DNA of 64,000 nt, from assembly GCF_024256385.1 (NCBI RefSeq), contig NZ_JAMLFW010000001.1:2604001-2668000 (forward strand). The letters run 5' to 3'. Source of the DNA: Anatilimnocola floriformis. GTDB taxonomy: Bacteria; Planctomycetota; Planctomycetia; Pirellulales; Pirellulaceae. The translations under genes were made by a program, and so were the position numbers. The stretch's first letter is position 1, and each line of letters starts with the position of its first letter. The notes below the pieces were generated by a model. It did not search any database. It was not told the origin of the DNA and was given only the letters and a program-made list of their open reading frames with translations. This document shows positions 23,343 to 30,833 of the stretch, piece by piece.

Positions 23343-24290
23343 ATGAAAGTCAGCATCATCGGCGGCGGCGGTTTGGTCGGTTCCAGCGCAGGCTTTGCCC
23401 TGCAATGCGGCGGCGTGGTGAGCGAGATCGCGCTCCTCGACGTCAACGCCGACTTGGCCAGCGGCCAGGCACTCGACATGCTCCACGGCGCTCCGAGCGT
23501 GGCCGATCAGGTCATCACCTCGGGCGGTTACGAGCACATTCCGAGCTCCGACATCATCTGCATCACGGCTGGTTTGCGGCGCAAGCCCGATGAAAGCCGG
23601 CTCGATCTCATCAATCGCAACACCGACCTCTTCCTCGGCATTCTCGGCGAAGTGACGAAGGCCGGCGTGAAGAAAGACGCGATCGTCCTCGTCGTGTCGA
23701 ACCCCGTCGACATTCTCACCTACGTCGCCGCCGATCGCCTCGGTCTGCCACTGAGCCAGGTCATCGGCCTCGGCACGCAGCTCGATACGATCCGCTTCCG
23801 CAGCCTCATCGCTCAGCAAGTGAAAGCCGCGCCGACGCAAGTTCAGGCCCTCATCCTCGGCGAACACGGCGACAGCATGGTGCCGATTTGGTCGAGCGCT
23901 TGCATCGCCAATCTGCCGCTCGAAAAATTCCCGGGCTGGAATACCAAGCTCGCCGATGAACTCTTCACGCGGACCAAAGGTTCGGGCGCAGAAGTCATCA
24001 AGAAGAAGACCGGCGCTGGTTTTGCCGTCGGCATTGCGATTCGCGACGTGATTCACTCGATCGTTCTCGATCAACGCCGCATCCTGCCGGTGAGCAGCGT
24101 GCAAGAAGGTTGCTACGACATTCGCGACGTCGCACTGAGCGTGCCGACCGTCGTCGGCCGCAAGGGCGTGGTCGCTCGCCACCAGATCGAACTCTGGCCG
24201 AAGGAAGTTCAGCTCCTCCGCAAGAGCGGCCTCGTGCTGCGGCAAACGCTGGAACAAGTCCTCAGCCGCATCGGCCGCGGGAAGAAGTAA
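23343..24290 (+). CDS. Malate/lactate dehydrogenase family, last BMC-operon gene
   Basis: This 315-residue protein has the LDH/MDH fold: KVSIIGGGGLVGSSAGFALQ (NAD site), IALLDVNADLASGQALDMLH, LVVSNPVDILTYVAADRLGL, GLGTQLDTIRFRSLIA (Asp and Arg of the active site) and ILGEHGDSMVPIWS (catalytic His). The substrate loop reads TAGLRRKPDESRLDL: Arg at the position usually numbered 102, which specifies malate/oxaloacetate, whereas lactate enzymes have Gln. It has no obvious targeting helix. In the operon it may recycle NADH made by the aldehyde dehydrogenase. Its 3' end overlaps the convergent hydrolase gene by 29 bases. Confidence 0.92.
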   Translation: MKVSIIGGGGLVGSSAGFALQCGGVVSEIALLDVNADLASGQALDMLHGAPSVADQVITSGGYEHIPSSDIICITAGLRRKPDESRLDLINRNTDLFLGILGEVTKAGVKKDAIVLVVSNPVDILTYVAADRLGLPLSQVIGLGTQLDTIRFRSLIAQQVKAAPTQVQALILGEHGDSMVPIWSSACIANLPLEKFPGWNTKLADELFTRTKGSGAEVIKKKTGAGFAVGIAIRDVIHSIVLDQRRILPVSSVQEGCYDIRDVALSVPTVVGRKGVVARHQIELWPKEVQLLRKSGLVLRQTLEQVLSRIGRGKK

Positions 24291-24930
24291 GCACTTGTTG
24301 CAAATACTCATTCACGCTTTCCGCGTGAGTGAGTGTCAATAAATGCCCGGCCTCGGGAATTACGCAATCAGCTCCGGAGATCACCGCCGGGAATGTTGAG
24401 TCTAAAGCCCCGTGGATTTGGTGAAGCTGGCAATTTGGAAACTCTGGTTGCCATTTCAGCAACACTTGAAGAGCCCAAATGCGAAAGCTTTGATCACGCG
24501 GCGAAAGTTGGTGAAAATTCTTGACTGCTGAAGTTTCGATCGATGTCAGGAAATGTGCAGAGCGTGCAAGCTGAACGATAGATCTGCTGGACGCTAAAGC
24601 AGACACCGGCCGCAGTAAGCGAAGCATGGCCGGCAACGCTTCAATGCTACGGCAACTAGCAATGAGCACGCAGGCCTTCGCTTGCAGGTGCTTCGCGACT
24701 TCGAGCGAGACAATCCCACCGAAGGATGCGCCGCCAATAATACAAGGCACGCCCGGATCGATCTTCGCCGCCAATCGCTGCGCGTAGTGGGTTAGCGGCT
24801 CTTCATCGCTCAGCGGCTGCTCCCACTTCGGCACGTCGAGGTCTGGAAACGCTTTCAGCTGCGGCGCGAAGACGCGCGGATCACCGTTCATACCGGGCAA
24901 GAGAATCAGCGGCAGGTCTGTTTCGCTCAT
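24262..24930 (-). CDS. Alpha/beta hydrolase
   Basis: The 222-residue protein is a small alpha/beta hydrolase. LPLILLPGMNGDPRVFAPQL is the oxyanion region. VPCIIGGASFGGIVSLEVAK holds the nucleophile Ser in GASFGG. HQIHGALDSTFP supplies the acid and IPEAGHLLTL the His. The lid region (residues about 95-150) is Leu/Arg-rich. The substrate is unknown. Its 3' end overlaps the BMC-operon dehydrogenase by 29 bases, and it is divergent from the CoA-disulfide reductase gene. Confidence 0.85.
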   Translation of the reverse strand: MSETDLPLILLPGMNGDPRVFAPQLKAFPDLDVPKWEQPLSDEEPLTHYAQRLAAKIDPGVPCIIGGASFGGIVSLEVAKHLQAKACVLIASCRSIEALPAMLRLLRPVSALASSRSIVQLARSAHFLTSIETSAVKNFHQLSPRDQSFRIWALQVLLKWQPEFPNCQLHQIHGALDSTFPAVISGADCVIPEAGHLLTLTHAESVNEYLQQVLTSSRGRCG

Positions 24931-25020
24931 TCCCGTATCTTATTCGACCTTGTTGTCCTCGCCGACAAGGCCAGCGTTTCCGACGTGCAATTGCCATCGT
25001 CTTGGCACCGCCGTTCGCGA

Positions 25021-25040
25021 TATAGTGAAGATTCACTGTA
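25021..25040. promoter_or_regulatory. Candidate operator before the CoA-disulfide reductase gene
   Basis: TATAGTGAAGATTCACTGTA is a 20-base near-perfect palindrome (one mismatch per arm pair), 20 bases upstream of the ATG at 25060. It contains a TATAGT that could be a -10 element, so bound repressor would block transcription. Symmetry and size fit a dimeric winged-helix repressor of the ArsR type, which often controls sulfide/persulfide genes. That identity is inference. Confidence 0.45.
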
Positions 25041-25059
25041 GCGAAAAACGGAGTGTGTC

Positions 25060-26703
25060 ATGAAATTGCTGATCGTAGGAGGCGTGGCCGGAGGAGCGTC
25101 GGCGGCTACGCGAGCGAGGCGGATGAGCGAAGAAGCGCAGATCATCCTCTTCGAGCGCGGCCCGGATGTGTCGTTCGCCAATTGCGGGCTCCCTTATCAC
25201 ATCGGCAATACGATCGCCGATCGCAACAAGCTGCTCGTCACCACGCCGGCCAAGTTGCGGGCCCGGTTCAATCTTGATGTGCGGACGCAATCGTCTGTCG
25301 AAGCCATCGATCGCGCGCGAAAAACGATTCGCGTTCGCGAACTAGCCACCGGCCGCGAATACGAAGAGAGTTACGACAAGCTGATCCTCGCGCCCGGCGC
25401 TGCGCCACTCAAGCCGCCATTGCCGGGGATCGATCTGCCGGGCATTCACACGCTTCGCAACTTGCAGGACATGGATCACATCAAAGCGATTGTCGATCAA
25501 GGGGCCAAGCAAGCGATTGTCATCGGCGCGGGGTTCATCGGCCTCGAGATGGTCGAGAATCTAGTGCATCGCGGCGTGCAGACCACCGTTGTTGAACTGC
25601 AGGATCAGCTCCTGCCGCCTCTCGATCGCGAAATGACCACGCCCATCGCGCAAGAGTTGAAAGCGAAGGGCGTGACGCTGTTGCTTAGCGACTCGGCGGA
25701 GAGTTTTACCGCCGTCGACGGCGGTGTGCGAGTGCAATTGAAATCGGGCAAGGAACTCACCGCACCGCTGGTGATTATGGGCATTGGTGTGCGGCCCGAA
25801 AACAAGCTCGCCGTTGAAGCAGGATTGGACGTCGGGCCGCGCGGCGGCATTCGGGTGAACGATCAACTGCAAACGAACGATCCGGACATTTACGCGGTCG
25901 GCGATGCGATCGAAGTGCAAGACGTTGTTTCGCACCAGCCGACGCAAGTGCCGCTGGCCGGTCCGGCGAATCGGCAGGGACGACTTGCCGCCGATCACAT
26001 CTTCGGCCGGCCGGTGAAATTTCGCGGCACGCAAGGCACCGCCATCGTCGGTTGCTTCGGCAAGGTCGCTGCCCTGACCGGCGCTTCCGAGAAAACGCTG
26101 CGTCGCAGCGGCCAGCCGTTTCGCATGGTTTATGTCCATCCCGCGCAGCACGCTGGCTACTATCCGGGTGCGCAAGGGATGGCGATCAAGCTGCTCTTCG
26201 AGCCCGAGCAAGGCAAGATCCTCGGCGCGCAAGCGGTCGGCGGCGAGGGTGTCGACAAGCGTATCGACGTGATCGCCGTGGCGATTCAAGCAGGACTGAC
26301 GGTCTTCGATCTCGAAGAAGTCGAGCTCTGTTACTCACCGCAGTTCGGCTCGGCGAAAGATCCTGTCAACATGGTGGGCTTCGTGGCGGCCAATTGGCTC
26401 CGCGGCGACCATCCGCAAATCGACGTTGCCGCGCTCTACGCCATGCCGGAAGAACAACGGCCGCTGCTGCTCGACGTTCGCACTCCCGAAGAATTCGCAG
26501 CTGGAAAGTTTCCAGGCGCGATCAACATTCCTGTCGATGACTTGCGATCGCGCTTAAGTGAGTTGCCCCGCGATCGGGAGATCGCCGCTTACTGCCAGGT
26601 CGGCCAGCGCGGCTACATCGCCACGCGAATCCTGCAGCAAGCCGGTTTTCAAGTGAAGAACGTCAGCGGCGGTTACAAAACGTATATGCTGTGGCATCCA
26701 TAG
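25060..26703 (+). CDS. CoA-disulfide reductase with C-terminal rhodanese domain
   Basis: The 547-residue protein has two parts. Residues 1-445 are an FAD/NAD(P)-dependent disulfide reductase: LLIVGGVAGGASAATRARRM (FAD site), FANCGLPYHIG with the single redox Cys at residue 42 typical of CoA-disulfide reductases, AIVIGAGFIGLEMVENLVHR (NAD site) and DIYAVGDAIEV. Residues about 455-547 are a rhodanese domain: RPLLLDVRTPEEFAAGKFPG and IAAYCQVGQRGYIATRIL with the active Cys. CoADR-rhodanese fusions reduce CoA disulfide, CoA persulfide or polysulfide. A role in sulfane-sulfur handling is likely. A candidate operator lies just upstream. Confidence 0.94.
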   Translation: MKLLIVGGVAGGASAATRARRMSEEAQIILFERGPDVSFANCGLPYHIGNTIADRNKLLVTTPAKLRARFNLDVRTQSSVEAIDRARKTIRVRELATGREYEESYDKLILAPGAAPLKPPLPGIDLPGIHTLRNLQDMDHIKAIVDQGAKQAIVIGAGFIGLEMVENLVHRGVQTTVVELQDQLLPPLDREMTTPIAQELKAKGVTLLLSDSAESFTAVDGGVRVQLKSGKELTAPLVIMGIGVRPENKLAVEAGLDVGPRGGIRVNDQLQTNDPDIYAVGDAIEVQDVVSHQPTQVPLAGPANRQGRLAADHIFGRPVKFRGTQGTAIVGCFGKVAALTGASEKTLRRSGQPFRMVYVHPAQHAGYYPGAQGMAIKLLFEPEQGKILGAQAVGGEGVDKRIDVIAVAIQAGLTVFDLEEVELCYSPQFGSAKDPVNMVGFVAANWLRGDHPQIDVAALYAMPEEQRPLLLDVRTPEEFAAGKFPGAINIPVDDLRSRLSELPRDREIAAYCQVGQRGYIATRILQQAGFQVKNVSGGYKTYMLWHP

Positions 26704-26800
26704 TCGTCTTTCGCTCCGCGAAAGCACGCGTCTTTGAATGGTGGAATGCCGCGCGCCGCAACGAGTGAAAGACGCGTCCTTTCGCGGAGCGAAAGGCGAC
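26703..26800. repeat. Inverted repeat between convergent genes
   Basis: The left arm GTCGTCTTTCGCTCCGCGAA (26703) continues AGCACGCGTCTTT. The right arm begins AAAGACGCGTCCTTTCGCGG (26768) and ends GCGAAAGGCGAC. They pair over about 33 bases, with a 32-base loop; each arm is itself partly palindromic. It fills the gap between the CoA-disulfide reductase and the convergent HTH gene and can work as a two-way terminator. Confidence 0.85.
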
Positions 26801-26806
26801 AGTAGC

Positions 26807-27982
26807 CTACATCTCTTCGTCACCGGCCACCTGCATCCGCCGCTCGATCACGTCGGGCGCGAGGCGGATGATTTCGCTCTCCGCGGCCAAGTCGGTGAGA
26901 AGCGATTTCGCATCGCTGTCTTGCTGATTCTGCAGCTTGAACTTCACCACGAACGCGCCGATCTGAATGCCGTGGCCGGAATAGACTGGCGGCCAGAATT
27001 CTTCGCCGCGGCGGGAAAGCATTCGCGCGAGCAACCGCGTGGCCCGGCCCGAATAACCGCCGAGCATCATCTCGAGCCGGCCCTGCGACTCGCGATGGAT
27101 ATAGAAGACCATCGCCGCGTCTTTTTTGTTGGCTTCCCACGGGCAGACATCCCAAGTGCCGTCGGACGTTTCGTAGTAAATGCCCGGGACGTTGGCCTTC
27201 TCCGATTTCGACAGATCGTTGCCGCCGCAGCACGAGGGCGTTTGCGGATCATGGCTGCGATAACGAATAAAGATGGGGCAGTTACGCTTGCTGGCCACGG
27301 GAAGCGAATCTTGCGACTCGAACGGAGTCGCGCCGAAGGCTTCGGCGAGGAGAATCTCCACGACCGGGTTGCTCTTGTTGCTGCCGAGGCAGATCAGCGC
27401 TTTGTCGCCAGCCGCCGAACAAAAGCCGTCGTACACGCTCCGCGCGAGCTCGACATAATCCGCAAACGAAGACTGCCCCGGGCTAAAGACGAGCGATTGA
27501 TGCAACTGCTCGGGATGCGGATCATCGGCGGGCACTGCCGCGGGAGCGTTCGGATCGGCGAGCCGCTTGAAGCGGGCCGTGCCGCCGAGCGACGTTACGC
27601 CGTTGAGCAGTTCGCCGAGCAGCACCGAGTCGCTCGCCACGACCCAGGCATCGTCGAGCGTGTCGCCCGGTTCGCCGCGACGCACACCCAGGCACAGTTC
27701 TAACCGCCGCCGCCGGGCGAGCAGTTCCCAGAAGTGCTCGGGCTCCACCGCGAACAACCGGCCGGGCAGTTCCTCCGCCGTGGCAAAACCCTTTTCGATC
27801 AGGTAATCGCACAGCTTCGACAGGGCGTCGAGCGGAATGTATTTGACTTCGTTTTTCAGGAACGCCGCGACCTGATGGCGGTCGAGCGTCGTGTAATCGC
27901 AAATGGCTTTGATGGTGCCTGGACGCTTGCGCGGATCGGGCACGTGCCCCACGACTTCCGCGAGCCGAAACGAATAACGCAT
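26807..27982 (-). CDS. HTH protein with large unknown domain
   Basis: The 391-residue protein starts with a Cro/C1-type helix-turn-helix at residues about 20-65 (TIKAICDYTTLDRHQVAAFL, VKYIPLDALSKLCDYLIEKG). The rest, residues 75-391, I do not recognise. It contains DDAWVVASDSVLLGELLNGV, AAGDKALICLGSNKSNPVVE and RNCPIFIRYRSHDPQTPSCC, with a Cys pair, then DVCPWEANKKDAAMVFYIHR. The middle looks like an alternating alpha/beta fold that could bind a ligand. It may be a transcription regulator with its own sensing domain. It is convergent with the reductase gene and not obviously in an operon. Confidence 0.75.
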   Translation of the reverse strand: MRYSFRLAEVVGHVPDPRKRPGTIKAICDYTTLDRHQVAAFLKNEVKYIPLDALSKLCDYLIEKGFATAEELPGRLFAVEPEHFWELLARRRRLELCLGVRRGEPGDTLDDAWVVASDSVLLGELLNGVTSLGGTARFKRLADPNAPAAVPADDPHPEQLHQSLVFSPGQSSFADYVELARSVYDGFCSAAGDKALICLGSNKSNPVVEILLAEAFGATPFESQDSLPVASKRNCPIFIRYRSHDPQTPSCCGGNDLSKSEKANVPGIYYETSDGTWDVCPWEANKKDAAMVFYIHRESQGRLEMMLGGYSGRATRLLARMLSRRGEEFWPPVYSGHGIQIGAFVVKFKLQNQQDSDAKSLLTDLAAESEIIRLAPDVIERRMQVAGDEEM

Positions 27983-27997
27983 CGCCTGTTACCTATC

Positions 27998-28043
27998 GCC
28001 GTTAGCGGCAGGATGACCGCCGCAGAAGCAGGCCGCTAGCGGC
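27998..28043. repeat. Two GCCG-TAGCGGC hairpins
   Basis: GCCGTTAGCGGC (27998) and GCCGCTAGCGGC (28032) are short palindromes spaced by 22 bases, in the 216 bp gap between the HTH gene and the LRR gene. The rest of the gap shows no frame worth calling. They look like decayed copies of a palindromic extragenic repeat. Confidence 0.5.
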
Positions 28044-28198
28044 TGTTTCGCGGCATCTTCACTGCCTTAATCGCCCGAATTGACCACGCGAAGGGAGTTG
28101 CTGTTCCCCACCGCTGGTTTCGATTTTAGCCGCTTAGGCAAGATTAGCAACCATTAAGCCGCGAGAAGGGTGGTTGCGGAACACTTATTTGCGTCTAG

Positions 28199-29398
28199 CT
28201 AGTTTGGCTCGTCCGGAGATGGTTGCGGCGCAGGAAGTTCATAACTGCCAGCAACGTCGCTGCCGCTAATGGTGCAGTGCGGCAGATCGGATTGTAGTCG
28301 AACCGCAGCCGCTTTCGAGATGGCTTTCGAGTTGAGGTAAAGCGAGCGCAAGTTGCGCAGAGAGCTCAGGTGCGTTAGCGCCTCTTCGGTAATTCCGTTC
28401 GTCGAGATGGACAGGTTGCGCAATTCGGTGAGCTTCGCCAGCGGAGCCAGGTCCGAGTTCGTGAGCGGCGAATTTCTGCCGCCAAGATCGAGCCTGCGTA
28501 GCGATCTCATCTTTGCAATCTGCGGCAAGCTTTGCGAGCCGACCGCGGTGCCGAAGACGGTTAACTCGGCCAGCTGCGATTCCGCCAGGTTTTCGAATCC
28601 CGAATCAGTGAGCGGCGTATGGCTGAGGTCCAGCGTGCGCAACTCTTTCATGTCACCAATATGCTCTAGCGCTGCGCTGGTCGTAGACGTGCCAACCAAA
28701 CTGAGCGTGCGCAGATTCTTCAACGGCTTGAGTTCACCAATTGCACGATCGTCGATCGTTTTGCTGGCGGAGACGTACAAACGTTGCAGGTGCTCGAGCT
28801 CGGCCACTCGTCGCAGGCCTTGTGATGTCAGATTGGTACCGTCGAGCATCAGCGTCTTAAGTTGATGAAGCAACGCCAAACTCTCCAATGCCTCATCGTC
28901 GACTTCATTCCCCGTCAAGCTGAGCGTGTTGAGATGCTGTAGTCGTTGCAAAAGTTCAAAGCGAGCGCGGTTCAGGCGAAAATGTTGCAGGTCTAGCGAC
29001 TCCAGTTTCCGGTTGCGCACCAACTGCTCGAGACAATCATCAGGCGGTTGCTTCAGTAAGAGCCCCTTCAGCTGCGGCAAGTTTATGAAGAGCTCGAAGT
29101 CACCGGGTTTGCTGTCTTTGAGCCACACAGTATCGATGTGGGCAAAGGCATCCTCGCCAAACAACATTCTGCCCGCGACTCGGGACAGCGGCTGCCCAGG
29201 CGAGTTTTTTTGGTTGGGAGCAGGCAACTTGGGATCGTAGGCGACATATCCGCCGCGCGATTGAAACTGAGTAGCAATCGCGCGCTGACGTCGAAGCCGG
29301 TCCCATTCCCTGCCGTACCAACCGAGAAATAATCCCAGCACCAGCATCGCCAGCAGCAGCATGCGCAGGCTGAAACGGAATCGCAGTTGGCGGTTCAT
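28199..29398 (-). CDS. Membrane-anchored leucine-rich-repeat protein
   Basis: From ATG 29398 the protein has 399 residues. Residues 1-30 are an anchor, RFSLRMLLLAMLVLGLFLGW, of the kind found on many planctomycete proteins. Residues about 110-375 are leucine-rich repeats of 22-25 residues: LESLDLQHFRLNRARFELLQ, HLNTLSLTGNEVDDEALESL, LKTLMLDGTNLTSQGLRRVA, LRTLDLSHTPLTDSGFENLA and LRNLSISTNGITEEALTHLS. The surface they form is for protein binding. It lies 66 bases after the DUF58 gene and could be the last member of that long cluster, but the link is only by position. Confidence 0.85.
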   Translation of the reverse strand: MNRQLRFRFSLRMLLLAMLVLGLFLGWYGREWDRLRRQRAIATQFQSRGGYVAYDPKLPAPNQKNSPGQPLSRVAGRMLFGEDAFAHIDTVWLKDSKPGDFELFINLPQLKGLLLKQPPDDCLEQLVRNRKLESLDLQHFRLNRARFELLQRLQHLNTLSLTGNEVDDEALESLALLHQLKTLMLDGTNLTSQGLRRVAELEHLQRLYVSASKTIDDRAIGELKPLKNLRTLSLVGTSTTSAALEHIGDMKELRTLDLSHTPLTDSGFENLAESQLAELTVFGTAVGSQSLPQIAKMRSLRRLDLGGRNSPLTNSDLAPLAKLTELRNLSISTNGITEEALTHLSSLRNLRSLYLNSKAISKAAAVRLQSDLPHCTISGSDVAGSYELPAPQPSPDEPN

Positions 29399-29464
29399 GC
29401 CGGCTGGCCTCGCAGGGAAGTGGCAGATCCGACCAATGTACTGTTGCGCGGCCAAACAGTGAAC

Positions 29465-30376
29465 TTACCGTCCGCGGTTCAGCATGCTGCGCTGATTGAG
29501 ATAGTCGATAAATAGCTCGCTCATCGGTCGGCGAGTATCGACGAGGATCCGTTCGCAGCCGTTGCGCTGGGCGATTTCCTGAAACTCGTCGTTGAATCGC
29601 TGCAGGGCGGCGAGGTAACCGCGGCGGAGATCTTCGGTCTGCGCGAGCAACTCATCGGCTACTTCCAAACCGACGAACTTGACCATGCCGTCGAGATCGA
29701 AGGTGATCTCTTCGTGATGCAGCACTTGAAAGAGGACGACTTCGTGCCGGTTGTAGCGCAGCCGCTGCAGCACCGACTCGAGCTCTTTTAGATCCGTGCC
29801 GAAGAAGTCGCTGAAGACCATCACGATTTCGCGGCGGCCCATGCGGCGGGCCACTTCGTTCAGACACTCCGCGATCGAAGTTTTTTCCTTCGGCTCGATC
29901 AGGTCGAGATGCTGCGTCATCCGCACCACCTGGTCCATCGAATTGCTCGCCGGCACGACGCCGCGCACTTGCTCGTCGAACGTGGCCAGCGAAACCTTAT
30001 CGCTCTGGCGCACGATCGAATAACCGAGCATGGTGGCCATCTGACCGGCGTACAGCAATTTTTGCTCGCGGCCTTCGCCGTAACGCATCGAGGCGCTGAC
30101 GTCGAGAACCAGATGGCAGACGAAGTTGGTCTCGAGCTCGTACTGCTTGATGAACAGTTTTTCGCGGGTGAAATACACGCGCCAGTCGATGTGCTTGGGG
30201 TCGTCGCCGGGTGTGTATTCGCGATGGCCCGCGAACTCGACCGCAAACCCGTTCAGCGGCGACTTGTGCGCGCCGGCGAGGTTGCCAATCACGAGGCCCC
30301 GCGGCTCCAAATGCCGGTCGGCAACGTGGGCGAGGACTTCGGGATCGAGATAGCGATGGAGAACGGTGTTGGACAT
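29465..30376 (-). CDS. DUF58 protein of the MoxR cluster
   Basis: The 303-residue protein is a DUF58 family member with its typical signature, GHREYTPGDDPKHIDWRVYF, and a VWA-like domain, LVLDVSASMRYGEGREQKLL (MIDAS DxSxS). MVFSDFFGTDLKELESVLQR is also typical. It has no membrane span. DUF58 proteins are partnered by a MoxR AAA+ ATPase, as here; their joint role is usually considered to be chaperone-like maturation of another complex. One small gene (139 residues) lies between the two. Confidence 0.93.
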   Translation of the reverse strand: MSNTVLHRYLDPEVLAHVADRHLEPRGLVIGNLAGAHKSPLNGFAVEFAGHREYTPGDDPKHIDWRVYFTREKLFIKQYELETNFVCHLVLDVSASMRYGEGREQKLLYAGQMATMLGYSIVRQSDKVSLATFDEQVRGVVPASNSMDQVVRMTQHLDLIEPKEKTSIAECLNEVARRMGRREIVMVFSDFFGTDLKELESVLQRLRYNRHEVVLFQVLHHEEITFDLDGMVKFVGLEVADELLAQTEDLRRGYLAALQRFNDEFQEIAQRNGCERILVDTRRPMSELFIDYLNQRSMLNRGR

Positions 30377-30391
30377 CGGCGGAGGACTAGC

Positions 30392-30811
30392 TTAGCGAAT
30401 GGACCGTGATTCCGGCGAGAAATAGAGCTTCCATGCCGGATGCAAACGTTGAAACTCGGTGGCGGCAATTGTGGATACTTGGGTGTTAGTCAAATTGATA
30501 GAACACGGCCTGCGAGCACTGTCGAACAACTCCAGGTCTGCGTCACTGAATTGCCTCGCATCGCCGGATGGACGGTAAGTCCGAATTACACCCATGGCGC
30601 AACCCAACATCGGTTGTTTAGGCGCCGCGACGAATTCGACATGACTATTGTTTGAATACACAATGACCCATCCGCCTTTGTTGGCAATCTCTCGGTAAGC
30701 TCGATCTTCCGCGCCAAGGGCTCGACGATAGTTCCCGTACGTTGCCGCGAAAACGCACACTACAGCGACGAGAACAATCAACGAGATCAGGCGGAAGCGA
30801 AAGCGGACCAT
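30392..30811 (-). CDS. Small membrane-anchored protein between MoxR and DUF58
   Basis: The 139-residue protein begins RFRFRLISLIVLVAVVCVFA, an anchor of the planctomycete type, then a charged linker and a small domain (NKGGWVIVYSNNSHVEFVAA, IRTYRPSGDARQFSDADLEL, VSTIAATEFQRLHPAWKLYF). I do not recognise the domain; a few residues resemble the 'second-half' of LRR-type planctomycete proteins but this is not firm. It is 22 bases from the MoxR gene and 15 from DUF58, so it belongs to that transcription unit. Confidence 0.7.
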   Translation of the reverse strand: MVRFRFRLISLIVLVAVVCVFAATYGNYRRALGAEDRAYREIANKGGWVIVYSNNSHVEFVAAPKQPMLGCAMGVIRTYRPSGDARQFSDADLELFDSARRPCSINLTNTQVSTIAATEFQRLHPAWKLYFSPESRSIR

Positions 30812-30833
30812 GGGTCACCTCGCAATCAATTCA

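Noticed and set aside
24262-24290. Overlap of the hydrolase and dehydrogenase genes as a sign of a frameshift
   Set aside because: The genes are convergent, both frames end naturally with family-typical C-termini, and a 29-base convergent overlap is ordinary.
21453-24311. A 952-codon minus-strand frame opposite the BMC-P, aldolase and dehydrogenase genes
   Set aside because: It covers six well-identified plus-strand genes and reads as His/Arg/Asp-rich shadow sequence with no recognised family.
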